Part shown: piece by piece, positions 1 to 11,699 of the stretch
How positions within the stretch are numbered: the first letter of the stretch is position 1
How the letters are laid out: each line of letters starts with the position of its first letter
Made by a program: the position numbers and the translations under genes
Notes under the pieces: model-generated
Databases searched by the model: none
What the model saw: the letters and a program-made list of their open reading frames with translations, nothing else
Told to the model about the DNA's origin: nothing
Origin: Sipunculus nudus
Taxonomy: Eukaryota; Annelida; Sipuncula; Golfingiida; Sipunculidae
Length of the DNA: 64,000 nt
Direction: 5' to 3'
Assembly: GCA_026874595.1 (NCBI GenBank)
Contig: CM049320.1
Span: 32,956,214 to 33,020,213, forward strand

Positions 1-265
1 TGTGCTGGGCAGCCTTCAGCACCAGTGCAACATACTGGAGTTAACCAGTAGTAATTATACTCTGTACAAATATCAATGCATGTGTTATGTGTGTATGTGT
101 GCGACTGATGTCGTTTATGTTTGTGATGAAGGAGTTGTTTCTATTAGCATTTGAAAGTGTGTAGAGCCAGTAGTTTATTGTAGTATGTGCATATTGTATA
201 AACATTCATTGATTTTTGTATGCATTAATAATTGACAGATTATATATTATATATATGTGTGTGTG

Positions 266-268
<3 letters not shown>
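1..268. other. no recognised feature
   Basis: AT-rich sequence with short TG-rich runs. I see no gene, RNA or repeat here apart from the (GT)n stretch just before the microsatellite that follows. Confidence 0.5.

Positions 269-335
<67 letters not shown>
269..335. repeat. (AT)n microsatellite
   Basis: An uninterrupted alternating AT run of about 67 bp, preceded by a short (GT)n run. The tyrosine/isoleucine-rich open frame crossing it is only a translation of this repeat. Confidence 0.97.
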
Positions 336-338
<3 letters not shown>

Positions 339-1980
339 TTTAACATAAAACTGCATGTTACCAAGGGGACCCATGTCTTCACTTACTGCTGCTATCAAGG
401 TAAGTCATCATACAGTAGTGTAGCCATGGCAACTGGAAGAGTAAGGTGAGTTTTTTTTTTATTTTAACAGGCATAGTAACTACAAAACAAAGTTAAGAAC
501 ATATCTTTCATCAAAGACTGTCAAAGAATGCGAAAGACTGACCTTAATAAAAGTTTCCAAGTTAAAACACTACACGTCAGCTGGGGACTATTATAACCCT
601 CAGCCTAGTTCTCAGGGGCGTATATATGTGTCATTATTCACTGTTGAAAAGGAAAAGGAGGGGGGGGGGGGTGGGGGGTGATTAGCTTTCTTCATGTATT
701 GCCATGAGACACATCACAGTGTACACTGCTCTCCACAGGTGGCACCATACACATGCTACAGATTTTAGTCAATAGATTTGACAACAGATGGCACTACAAA
801 CTACACACTCGTCCTTTGTTGGTATTGGCTCTGTTTCTGTGCAACACTTTCTCAGAATAGCAAAGTTTAATTTAGGATTTGGTCATCATTGCAACAGAAA
901 GTGTATATTTTTAAGATATGAAATAACTGAAGGAGAATTGATTATTTTGTTTACATATTTAATTCATGTCTTCAGCATAAAATGAATGATGCCTTTTCAC
1001 AGGCACGTCAAAATGCCTGACATCCCCGATCAGATCAGCAAACCTGGGTAATTAATGTGGTTGCCTTATTATTAGCTAGGGTTTTATTTCACAAAAGTGA
1101 AATAATTACTGTATGAAACATTTTGGAATAAAATGCACCACCAACTAAGATGAACAAGATGGGATGATGCACCCGCACAAATGGATTATTTATTACACCT
1201 CTGGAAACAGCCAAATCATCAACATAATCTCTGCATGGTATCAAAATTAGCCCGCACATACCAGCATTAATTATTGTAAAACATGCGGTAATCACAGGGG
1301 ATATATTAAATGTGACATAGATCATAATTTAATGACTGAGCCAGAAATGAGTGAGGTATTGTTAGATTTATTCTAAATTTAAACTAAATACAAATACTGC
1401 TGTACTTAAATTTTTAGGTTCTAGTGTAATCTTGAAAATGAAACCCAAGTGAAACATTCAAAAAGAAGAAAATTTCAGCCTTTTATGACTGATATTATGT
1501 GGAGTTGTCATAATTCTGTCACTCATCCAAAAAATTTATTAACCATACTATTCATATAAATTATAATAATGTGATATATATATAGGAATTGTTTAAAAAA
1601 TTTTGCACTGGATATAAGGAACAATCTGCAAACAGATTTGTGGATGGATAAACATTTCCTGGCATGCCATTCAGGTGTTCTCCAGAGCCTGGAATTCTGG
1701 GAAATTAGGATAGGCGTGTGACCTATAGGCACCTGGTGTTAAAGTGATCACTAACGAGGTATTCCCCTTGGGAGCACCTGAGTACTGTCCATAATGACCC
1801 TACCACAACATATACAAACAGGTAATGTCAAGTTCAACGTGACCCCAACACAAACAAACTTGACATGCTCCCTTAGGGCTTCAGCTGAACTGCCAAGCCG
1901 CTGACAGTAAATGGTCTTTTACCTGCTCTACATTAGACATATGTCCGGCATGTTGTATTCACTGGAAAGATAGTAATATG
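336..1980. other. no gene recognised; one poly-G run
   Basis: No exon, RNA or repeat family is recognised. The only local structure is a run of 12 G at 660-671 followed by a second G-rich run. The short open frames lack splice, domain or compositional support. Confidence 0.45.
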
Positions 1981-2135
1981 CAGTGATGTAGTCGAGTCTG
2001 CACCATCCGAGTCAGAGCGGAAGTCTGAGTTCAAGCTGCTTGAGTTTGAGTGCAAGTCAGAGTCACTGAGAATCGAGTCCAATCTACCTTCTATGAGTCT
2101 GCGTCATTTTAAATCTGAGTCCAAGTCCAATATAA
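1981..2135 (+). mobile_element. partial hAT-like terminus with GAGTC repeats
   Basis: The segment opens with CAGTGATGTAGTCGAGTC and continues as about a dozen degenerate GAGTC/AAGTC/GAGTT words over 150 bp. This resembles the two intact hAT-like elements in the window (2860-3688 and 19506-19905), where a CAG- or TAG-starting end is followed by short subterminal repeats. No matching CTACATCACTG end was found within the next 800 bp, so it is called a truncated or solo end. The family assignment is inference. Confidence 0.45.
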
Positions 2136-2234
2136 ATTTCCTTAAAAATTAATAAATTTTTTATAACTTTAATATGGAAATTCGAGATAACCATGTGAAT
2201 TTTTTTATGTCTGTCATATCATGAGAGTATTATG

Positions 2235-2470
2235 GTATACCCACCTTCCATCCTGATAGGTCTGTTAACTATGTGTCGCCGCAATAACTTAACGGGGCTT
2301 TGATGGGTTTTCTCGAAACTCACCATAACTACTTACCAACTGATTATCTTGCCTGAGTTTAATATGGGCAACATCCACGCATATTTTAAAGGTCATGGGT
2401 CACTGGGCTACTTTGTGGTGTCGCTGCGATAACTTATGAAGGATTTTGATAAAACTCATCTGATATGTTC
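2235..2470 (+). repeat. dispersed repeat, related to 53837-54055
   Basis: It shares ordered words with the segment near 53.9 kb: AAACTCACCATAAC, CTTACCAA, then ATCCACGCATATTTTAA against ATCCATGCATATTTAA, then GTCATGGGTCAC against GTCAGTGGTCAC. That copy ends in a hairpin and CTTGT, the Helentron-like end. This copy lacks the hairpin and looks truncated. Confidence 0.5.
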
Positions 2471-2504
2471 AAGGGGCCCAATCACCTATCTGACCTTAAT
2501 TAAC

Positions 2505-2851
2505 TAAAGGTAAACCCTTGAGCTTTTATAAAAATAGGCCAGAAAACACGGATATCACCACACACAGGCTGCTTGTTTTGTTTAAATCATCATGTTTATA
2601 ATATGTTGGTACCAGCCAAAATAATCAAAACAAATTCAACAAGGGCATCTGGCAGCAAGTCAGATTAGCCAGATCTTTGCAAATGGCGTTTTGCAACAAG
2701 TGAACTTTCTACCTCCATCTATTTACAACCTACCACCTCAGGTCACATGTTTTTTCTGTTTGTCAACATTGCTGTGTTTACAAACGTGTTGTTGATAAAC
2801 AAGCTCATACATCCTTCACAGAGGGGTTATAAGAATTTTTCATAATGAGGA
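2505..2851 (+). repeat. dispersed repeat family G, copy 1 (left part)
   Basis: Homologous to 6566-6985 and 10560-10985. Shared words include CCAAAATAATC, TTCAACAAGG, CAAGTCAGAT, TTTTGCAACAAGTGA, ACCACCTCAGGT, GTTTGTCAACATTGCTGTGTT and GAGCTCATACATC-type sequence. The copies are diverged and no coding potential is visible. The 3' part of this copy continues beyond the inserted hAT-like element, at about 3697-3770 (CATAAATTCT, AAAAGGTAGGTGGATGGGC), matching what follows without interruption in copy 3. Confidence 0.65.
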
Positions 2852-2859
2852 TTACCCTT

Positions 2860-3688
2860 CAGGGTTGGGGCCAGGTACTTGTACCTGTACCTGTACCTAG
2901 GTACACATTTTAGAATACCTGTACCTGTACCTGTACCTGCCAGTCATGAGTAGGAAGTACCTTGTACCTGTACCTGTACCTGGAACTAAAGTACCTGTAC
3001 CTGGTACAAGGTACTCCAGGTATATTTTCATTTTTTAAAGTTTTTTACTCTTTTAGTATTAAAAATGGTTAACTGTAGTGTAAAATAATCAGTAAGCCAT
3101 CAGTGTGATAAACTGCTCATGAATTGTTATCAAACCTTCAGAATGGTCACATGTGTGAAATAAACTGTAACCACTAATTGAACAAATCACCCGAGGTGGT
3201 ACCCACAACTAGTTTGGTCATAGGGGATATAAAAATTAATTGAACAGAGCTTTATAGCTGTTAATTTGAGTGATATTTAAGGTATGAAATCTGGCACATG
3301 TTTATTCTCTCACTTGAACACAGTTCAGTGTCAGCGCAAACAACTAAGTTCTGTAAAGTAGGAATGTATGGTGCCATACAGATAATAAGTTCTAATTAAA
3401 TATATTTTAGCAAATGTTTCAATATTGTTTGACAGAAAAAAAACATGTCAACTTGCATATATATGTCAATTTATGCCGCTTTTATTATCTTTCAAAACGT
3501 CTTTGAAGTGATCCTAAAATAAATGAACCTGTACCTGTACCTGTACCTAGGTACTTTCTAATTTACCTGTACCTGTACCTAGGTACTCTGTGAAAATCAA
3601 GTACCTGTACCTGTACCTGTACCTGGCAAATTCACAAGTACCTGTACCTGTACCTAGGTACTTTTACTTGTACCTGGCCCCAACCCTG
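2860..3688. mobile_element. non-autonomous hAT-like element, GTACCT-rich
   Basis: An 829-bp element. Its ends are a 19-bp perfect terminal inverted repeat, CAGGGTTGGGGCCAGGTAC at the left and its reverse complement at the right. It is flanked by the perfect 8-bp direct repeat TTACCCTT at 2852-2859 and 3689-3696. The CAGGG/CCCTG ends and the 8-bp target duplication are hAT hallmarks. Just inside each end lie tandem GTACCT hexamers interrupted by the palindrome TACCTAGGTA, at about 2875-3020 and 3528-3678. The interior is AT-rich with no transposase frame, so the element must be mobilised in trans. Confidence 0.88.
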
Positions 3689-3724
3689 TTACCCTTAGAT
3701 TATTAATATAGCAAATCACATAAA

Positions 3725-3860
3725 TTCTTTTTCAAAAGGTAGGTGGATGGGCAGCTTTAAGTTTAAAGTATGACGCTCATAAGAGTTCATACCTTCTTTT
3801 TCAAAAGGAAGGTGGATGGGCAGCTTTAAGTTTAAAGTATGACGCTCATAAGAGTTCATA
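3725..3860. repeat. two-copy 69-bp tandem duplication
   Basis: Two near-identical copies with period 69, starting at 3725 and 3794 and differing at only a few positions. Because 69 is a multiple of three, one minus-strand frame stays open across both copies. That is expected from the period and is not evidence of a gene. The unit overlaps the 3' end of repeat family G. Confidence 0.93.
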
Positions 3861-3865
3861 TCTGG

Positions 3866-6560
3866 ATTTACTAAGACAAAACATAATACTGGATCAATCT
3901 CTTTATCTTGATCCACACCAAGAGAACTTAATGTCCCACTCCTACAATTAGTTTATTGAAAACAGGTGCTGTAGTTTTGTGTAATCCTTCTAGAATTGCC
4001 CTGATTAGAATGCATGCCTAAACAAAAGCAAAAGAACGCTATCCTATCCTTTATCTAGATTGGCGCAAGTTTATTGAAAATAGGTGCCATAGTTTTGTGT
4101 CAACCTCCTCCAAGACAAACAAACACACTCCACAGGCGAAACATAACCTTGGCAAAGGTAAACTTAATCTGCATCTGGCTGAATTTAAAATGATACAAAT
4201 AATTGATTATTCTGCCCTGTAAATAAGTAAAACTTGCTGTCTTTTGTAGCAGATTTTAAAATAATGTTGGAATATGTTTAAATATAAGAATAAAATTATA
4301 TCATACCCATGATCATGATGCTGTCATGGGTGTAGAGAAGACAATTTTTAACCGGAACGTGATTTGCTGATAGTAGCAACTCTCACTTACCCAGAGAGGT
4401 TAGTCACTTAAGAAGAGGTTTGACAGATTACCCGGGAAGCAGATGGAAGAAATGTAATTACCCGATGTCCTTGACGGTTTTCCTGTGAAACAAACCATCT
4501 GCCTGACATTGACAAATCTGTTTCTAGTGGTGTTGACACTTACTTGTATTGGGGAAATAAAAAGTGAATAAAAGATGCAAGTACAAAAGATAAAATCAGA
4601 CATAAATCACTTATATCACGCAAACAAAGGAAAATGAAAACGGAAAATGATATGAATCAGACGTGAATGAATGAGACATAAATGAACCAGACAGCTCTGA
4701 ATTCATTTAATTTTTTTTTTTAATTTAGTTATATATACACCAAATAGAATAAGAAAGTAGAGAGCAGTCAGAAAGCATATCCATCCATCGAATGATAGGT
4801 TAAATTAACATAGAGCTGCAGCTGGAGTACCCAAAATTTATTAACTAGCTGTTCCTGTTCTCAGTTGCTTTTTGCGCTAGCAAGGGTTTCATATTAGCAC
4901 ATTCCTCAAACAGATGTCAGCTGCAGTTTCAATTCCTTAGCTGTGAGACAGATGTACAGAAGATATATAACTTAATTTCTATATCTTCAATTTGTCATAT
5001 CATAAATTTGTCTTCAAACACACGCTGTAGTTTTATTTTAACACAATGTGACCTTTTCAATATAAAAAGGACAATGTCATTGGGAACAGAATAGATTTAA
5101 GAAAAGAAGTAGAAACATGGAGACATTCATTTCCATGCATTAATGGAAAACATGCTCGTCAAGTCTGCAAACGAAATTCTGTATACATAAACTGTTCCTC
5201 CTGTGATAGTGAGGCCATTCTGTATTCTGACGACAGGACCCTTATTTTCACAAATCATGGAGAACCTACTGATGAAGATGCTATCTACAGGATGGAGATA
5301 AAGAAGAACAGATCGAGTCAGTCATAGACTCAAAAACAATACAAGATAGATAGGGCTGACAAATGAAAGGCTAAAACATGGAAGGAATTGGTAATAAATG
5401 AGAGAATAAAAAGATATTGAGGATGTAATAAAAAGCAGAGGAAAGAAGTGAGAAATGGGAGTGACATAGAAAGGTTTTTGACCAGTAAATTAAGAGGGAA
5501 ATTACTAGGTTTCTTGCTGGACACTATTAGATTTGGAACGCTAGCAGGCCTGTTGTATTAGATTATGTATGGGGGTGTATTGCGGCTTCAGGTGCACTCC
5601 ATAACAAATTGGATGTCTCCAAGTTTTCATGTCTTGCATTACGATTATTGCTTGTGGAGCCAAGAGATGGAACCAGTAGGTAGTCACTCCAAGGCCTTCT
5701 GGAAGAAGCTGGATAAAGAAAGATACACTGGTTCTCAGCATTATTATACTGAGTCAGCTTTTAGCCAGGCATTGCAAATTGCAAAACTTGGTAATTTATT
5801 AATTATGATTCAAACCTGTTATCTATAATACAGTGGTAGGCTCAATATAAGACTGCACCCATTGAAGTAGATGGTTGGGGTATGATCTTTTGTGATGAAA
5901 GATCAAGCCAGTCTATGAATCGTTACAAGGTCAACTCCCACAACTATAAAAAAAATAAGATAGTTAACTAGTTTGGTTTGCTCAGAGATCAGAAGATCTG
6001 AAAATCATTGCTTGCGGACTTCTTTACTAGTGTTAAACACTTTGGGTTTTAAAGAAAACAGTCATATCATTGCTGCAATATATATGGTTCATATATTTGC
6101 ATCATAATTTAAATTTAATACTTGATTGCCTTAAAATACACCTCTTATACTGCTGAATTCCACCACCAGATGTCATGGTAAGGCAGATGTCATGGTATGA
6201 AAAATAATCCTGGTAAAACCCCATATTAAATCAACTTCTCCTTTGCTAAAAGGGGAATGTCCCTACAAAAGTTTATTACAATACATCCCGAACTTTTTAT
6301 ATTTTTCCTATATTGACAAATGTATAGACAAACTGACAGTCACTGGTGAAAATACACTCTCTAACCTGCTTCCTTGATGACTGTTGTGGCATACTGCAGA
6401 AAGAGAAAGTCGACATGCCTGGACAGACCTTGTGGTGGGGATGTGGTTCACCACTTAATTCTCCCAGCGAAAGTCCCTGTCATAGCTCAGGTCAACAATT
6501 TTAATAACAGGAGACTGCACTGATAATTCAAGGGGGATACATCGCTCAGGTCAACTGCTT
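3866..6560. other. no recognised feature
   Basis: About 2.7 kb of AT-rich sequence. I see no domain-bearing frame, convincing exon, tandem array or element ends. The open frames near 4400-4600 and 5330-5830 have no recognisable motif and overlap one another on opposite strands. Confidence 0.4.
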
Positions 6561-6565
6561 AAAAT

Positions 6566-6985
6566 AGGCTTATTCTGTTATCTGATTCTGTTTACCAAAG
6601 ATAATCCTTCTAACCTTTTATAAAAGTGTGCCAAGAAATTCTAATACCCCCCCCCCCCCCCCCCCCCGACCTGCCCACCAAAATAATCCAAACACAGAGG
6701 AACCAGAGTTTTGCAGATGGTATTTTACAAATGTAGTGACTTTTCAGCTTCTCCAAGTATGCAACCAACCACCTTCAGTTACATGTTTGTTTTCTGTTTT
6801 TTATCAACATCCGAATGTTTACCAGGTTTTCTCACAGCTAGATAAACGAGCTCATACATGTGTCCCAGAGGCATTATAAAGAAACTTCATAGCAGGAATT
6901 ACATACAATTAATTATTATGTACACAGGGTAAGGAAAAACTCTCAAATTCTACAGATAAGCGGGTGAATAGCTGGCTTCAATATA
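6566..6985 (+). repeat. dispersed repeat family G, copy 2, with poly-C run
   Basis: Aligns with the copies at 2505 and 10560 through AAAATAATCCAAACACA, GAGTTTTGCAGATGG, GTGACTTTTCAGCTT, ATGCAACCAACCACC and GAGCTCATACATG. It contains an uninterrupted run of 21 C at 6647-6667. The proline-rich frame crossing that run is a repeat translation. Confidence 0.65.
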
Positions 6986-7189
6986 AAGGAGACTGCACTG
7001 ATAATTCACGATAACACACAGAAGGATCCTGTGTGTTTGTTTGACACTTGATCATGGTTTAGTCACACTCCGTGCCCTCAGCTGAGTGGTTTACTCTGAG
7101 GTAATCCAGGATGTATTCACCGGTTGTTATGATGTGGTTAGTTTATTCTGATGATTTGCTTAAGCGATGATAACATATCGAATTAGGGG

Positions 7190-7830
7190 AGGATGGTGAG
7201 ATCAGAAGAATGTTACCAGATAGAAGACAGAAGGAAATATGATAAGGGAAATGGGGGCAAAACAAGAAAATGAAAATAGATAAAACAAAGAAAGGATAAG
7301 AAGTGGAATTAAAAGAAGAGAATATAAAATTAAATGGAAGAGAAGGGAAGAGCCAGAAAGGAAACTGGGGAAAGATGTGGGAAAGAAGAAGAGGAAAAGA
7401 GTTAAAGGATTAAGAAATGGGAAATGATAGGGATGAAATGGTGATAAAGTGAAGAAGGGAAAAGTGTATAAGGACACACATACAAGAGAAAAAGGGAAAT
7501 GATATATAGAGACCAGAATGGATAATAATGGGTAAAAGGAAGAAATAAGGGAAAACAGGAAAAAGCAAGGCAAAGAAAAGGAATTTTATAAAAAAAAAGG
7601 TAAAGAAATTAAACAGAATAAAAAGGGAAACAAAAAGGATCAGAAAAGGAAAGGAGATAAGCAGAAAGAAAAAGAAAAAAAAAAACAAGAATATTTAGGA
7701 GTTTAGGGAAGGAAAAGAAGAAAATCAAAAGAAAATATAAAGAAGGGAATCAGGAAAAGGGAAATAAAGGGGGAAAAAGAGAAAAGAATTGGAAAAAAGA
7801 AACTTTAACAGCAGAAAGGGTCAGATAAAG
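7190..7830. repeat. purine-rich tract (GA-rich on +)
   Basis: About 640 bp in which the + strand is overwhelmingly A and G (words such as GGAAAAGAAGAAAAT), with pyrimidines scattered singly. The complement is a C/T-rich strand, which yields two overlapping phenylalanine/leucine-rich frames on the minus strand. These look membrane-like only because of base composition. No regular period is evident. Confidence 0.85.
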
Positions 7831-8566
7831 ATCAAAATGTTTGTTTCCTTAAGTTTGATGAAATAGAAGCATAATTAGGTTACATGCAGAGACCAAAGAA
7901 AAATAGACAGCCAAACATGAAAGGAAGCCATTGAACCTGTGAAATCCAATCATCCAGTGAACACCGAGAAGAAATGTATGGAGAAAGTAAACGATACTGA
8001 CAGGGCAGTTGGTGGCTGCTGATTGGAAGGTGTGTTAAAAGCTCCAGGAACGTAGAAATAAGGTTTAGTAATTCTGCAGTTAGCAGGAGGTGTTTTTATT
8101 GTAGCAAGTGATGCAGGTTGGGGGCTACAAACTCACTGACAGCACAGGCTGCTCCCCGTGGAGGATCAGTAAAGATGAGCTGAAGTGAACAGCGTGTACA
8201 TGCTGCTTACAGCCTAAACAAGCTGCTGCTTCATGCAGTGCTGGAGCCACCCTGACAGTTGCTTGATAGAGCACTGAAGATAAAGGAGGTCTGCTCATAT
8301 CAACCGGTGGCATCTGGCAAATTTACACCAGCCTTCATCAGCCGAGGTGTGAGCTGGAATGTTATATACTGGTCTGCTTATTACCCTGTTTGAGATGTAT
8401 TAATACCCCGGTAGCATCATAAATAACTTTCTGTTATCATAAAACATAGCCCACCCACTAGACATTTCATAAAAGTATAACACCATGGAGTTATTCATGT
8501 GGCAGGTAAATAAATAGACCAGTCTTAAACATAAAGCATCTGCTGATATAGGTGGTTGTGGATTTC
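7831..8566. other. no recognised feature
   Basis: Mixed-composition sequence, slightly richer in GC around 8125-8330. No exon or element end is recognised. Confidence 0.4.
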
Positions 8567-9000
8567 AGCCCTTTCACATGGCATATGCAAAGCAGTTTCT
8601 AATGAGTTTGAATGCGAATTGAAAATTCACACAGCAAAGGAAAATGTTTTTAAAGCGTTTTGACCAAAACATTTTGGATCAAGCTCAGGAGGTGTTTTCA
8701 AATGGTTTTGAATGAGAACTGTTTATTTTCTGCTTTGCAAAGTATCATGCAAATGCTCAATTTGCATTCAGAACGGTTTAGACCTAGTTTAGACCTTGTT
8801 ATGACCAAGCAGAACTTGGTCACAGCTTAGACGTGAATGCTTGTGTCAGCATGTTGTTACATTAATTTTTCCTTATGTGAAATGTTCACATCATGCATTG
8901 GTGCCAGATGCCCATGAACGCAGAACATATGGGTTCAAACCGATTTGGTCAAACCAATTTGTCCAAAGCATTTTGAAAATGTTTTTGTGTGTGAAAGGGA
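8567..9000 (+). mobile_element. MITE-like inverted-repeat element, copy 1
   Basis: The ends are short inverted repeats: CCCTTTCACATGG near 8569 and GTGTGTGAAAGGG near 8998. The interior repeatedly uses words built on AAACGGTTT/AAAGCATTTTGG. A second copy in opposite orientation lies at 49681-49866 and shares CATTTTGGATCAAGCTCAGG. The superfamily cannot be assigned because no clear target duplication is visible. Confidence 0.6.
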
Positions 9001-10190
9001 TATTAGGGCTGTAACAGTTAATTGGGGTAACAATGCATTGTGTCAGATACAAAGTTAAATACTCTGTTGATGTCATCAGATGCACCTCTATTGATACACT
9101 GACAATCTTTGGTCATCAAATGAAAAGGGATGTCCAACCTTTAAAACTAGTCTCTCACGGCCATGTCAGGCATATTCACTCTCAAATGAACCTTTTTAGT
9201 TTTATATGAGTAGCAATGCAACTAAATGGTTTCAAAATCAATTTTATTTATGATTAATAATTATATTTTATGAGAGCTTATTTATGTTTTTATGTACAAG
9301 GGAAAATTTACTTCAGATTAGAATCTAATCTAGCTAGAATGGAATAAGGCTTTTTAGGACCATGTCCAAATATTAAAATTATTTAAGGATGCAGAAAATC
9401 ATAAAACAACAATTAAGGTAGTATTGCAAAGTTTAAACAAATATGTTTTCTTTGCGGGACATGTTAATTCATGAAGCATTCAAGTCAATTCCAAGAAGCT
9501 TATCTTAAGTTCATAGATTTCATTTATCAGAATAGGCCACTTTTTGTTCATTTCCAAGTCTGCCTCTTACACTACATCAATAAGCTCCATGTACTATTAG
9601 GTTAAATTTATATTCCTTGCTAAAGCAAATAACTTCTGAAATATCTGCATCAAATTCATGTCCACAGGTTTATAGGACTCCCACAATTTCAGTTGGTCAT
9701 GCAGTACAGACTCCAGTGTTTACTTCCAAATTTAGTATATTGCTCAGAAATACCAGTGTTCATATTCACATTTAGGGAATTTCTCATTTATCCTTACCTC
9801 AGAGTAAGCAAATGCCCACTTTCAGCATGAATCAAGCCATATTATCTGATTAAAACCTTGATCAAAGCATCACCATAGACACACAGAGAGACAACAATCT
9901 GAGAGAGTCATTAAATTAAGCAGATTGGACTAATGGCCCTATGATAGGGGACTGTCAGTCCCAGTTGAATAATCATGTTAAAGTGATAGCAGCTGTATAA
10001 ACCACAAAGGGACAGAACACCACCAAGAACTGATGATAAATAGGGATTCTCCACCAAGCCTGATCAATACAAAGTTGAGTGATGAGGGTAGGATATATGA
10101 CACCATGGTGGTCTGGGTTTGTAGCAGTCTGTGGACCAGAGCTGTATACTTTTGTTGGTTTTATATTTGGGAGGATGAAATTTCACAATT
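9001..10190. other. no recognised feature
   Basis: AT-rich sequence without recognised genes or repeats. Confidence 0.4.
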
Positions 10191-10194
10191 TTAG

Positions 10195-10528
10195 CCTTTT
10201 CACGGTTTCGCGAGGGTCCAACTTTCAGGATCTCAGAATACATTATGCAAAGTTATATGTTCCCAAAACTGAAAAAAAATGGACAGGGATCCATGTTAGT
10301 ATCCAATGAGAAGAAACCGCTATTTATTGTTGGCAAATAATTTAAAGATGATTATTAATGTGACTATCTTAGGTTAACTGTAACAAATATATGATCAATT
10401 ATTATTTAATTATAAAATCAGTCTTAAATTGCCTTTGATGAGGGGTCCTCTTATTCATGAAGGTTTCATTTTCGCAATGAATTCCCTTTCGCGGACATCG
10501 CTTATTGAAACCCTCGCGAACAAAAAGG
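10195..10528. mobile_element. inverted-repeat (MITE-like) element with TCGCGAGGG arms
   Basis: Arms GGTTTCGCGAGGGT (about 10204-10218) and ACCCTCGCGAAC (about 10510-10521) are inverted relative to each other. The flanking CCTTTT and AAAAAGG also pair. The CpG-rich arms stand out from the AT-rich surroundings. The interior has no coding frame of note. True ends and any target duplication could not be fixed. Confidence 0.5.
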
Positions 10529-10559
10529 TGACCTTAATATGGAGTCCCAGGCTCTAATT

Positions 10560-10985
10560 AGTATAAGCTGGGGTGATCCCTCGAATCCTTTATGAAAATA
10601 AATGAGAAAATACCAATCCCACTGCAATCAGCCTGTTCCTTCTTGTTTATATCTGTGTGATTATAACATTAAACGTGTGGATAAAATAATCCAAACACAT
10701 TCAACAAGGACATCTGTCGGCAAGTCAGATGAACTTGAGTTTTGCAAAGAGTGTTTTGCAACTAGTGACCTTTCAGTTTTTGCACATATGCAACCACCCA
10801 CCTTAGGTTACATTTTATCTTTCCCGTTTGTCAGCATTGCTGTGTTCAACAGCATAGAGCTTGTAGATAACGAGCTCATACATCCATCACAGAGGAAATT
10901 ACCTAGAGTTGATTAATATTTATGGAGAGTAAGCCAGAAATCTCATAAATTCTATAGAAAAGGTAGGTGCATAGCTGGCTATAAG
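10560..10985 (+). repeat. dispersed repeat family G, copy 3
   Basis: The most complete copy, uninterrupted through GGTAGGTGCATAGCTGGCT. A 104-codon frame at 10602-10916 runs across it, but the equivalent frame is not open in the copies at 2505 or 6566, which argues against a conserved protein. Confidence 0.65.
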
Positions 10986-11306
10986 ATCCCTTCCAGTAAA
11001 GGGAAAAGTTGTGATTTTGAGAGAACCTCACATATTTGCTTTAATGTCTTTATGACAGCCCTGTGTATAAAAACTTAAAATCAGTAAAGTGCCACCAAAA
11101 TAAATCAGTTTGATCATAAGGTTACCTTCATAATCATTCAGATTCAATGAACAGTGCAAATAATACAGCACTATAAGTTTGGAACTATCTTTCAAAAAGT
11201 AGTTCATTGTTGCTTAGCTGTATGAATTTTTAAAAAATATCATAGATTTTCAGTTGTGGCTGAGTGTGAATATGTTATGTGTGAATATGAGTCTGTGAGA
11301 GAGAGA

Positions 11307-11324
11307 GGGGGGGGGGGGGGGGGG
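11307..11324. repeat. run of 18 G
   Basis: Preceded by a short (GA)n run. It is one of six G or C runs of at least 10 bp in this AT-rich window. Confidence 0.97.
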
Positions 11325-11699
11325 TGGGAGAGTTCAGTCGTTTGTCTATTATACATACCTGTGAGAGACCTATTAGAGATACCTGTTGAGACATACCTGT
11401 GAAATACTTCTAATACATAGGTGTTGTAGTATAGCTAATGCCCTGGAAGATGTCAGGCGTCCGTAGCTCAGTGCTTAAGTCCAGTGTATACTAGGTATTA
11501 GCATTGCATTTGTGTGTTTATGGTAAATGTTTAGTAGTTAATATCTTTGCACTCAGAGATCAGAAAACATTCATATAAACATGATTCTAAAGTTCATCAT
11601 CTCTTTAATTATACCTCTAAATATCAGAAAATTACATTCAGGTCAATTATTAGCTCAGCTGACTGAAAGTCATCTGAGCTATAGCGATCACTCTTTGTC

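Noticed and set aside
3716-3916. Minus-strand frame with a duplicated 23-residue segment
   Set aside because: Explained by the 69-bp tandem duplication. No independent coding evidence.
7202-7688. Phenylalanine/leucine-rich minus-strand frames resembling membrane proteins
   Set aside because: They are translations of the pyrimidine-rich strand of a purine tract. Two overlapping frames give the same impression.
11464-11479. tRNA-like A box TAGCTCAGTGCTTAAG
   Set aside because: No B box at the expected distance and no cloverleaf, so neither a tRNA nor a SINE head is called.
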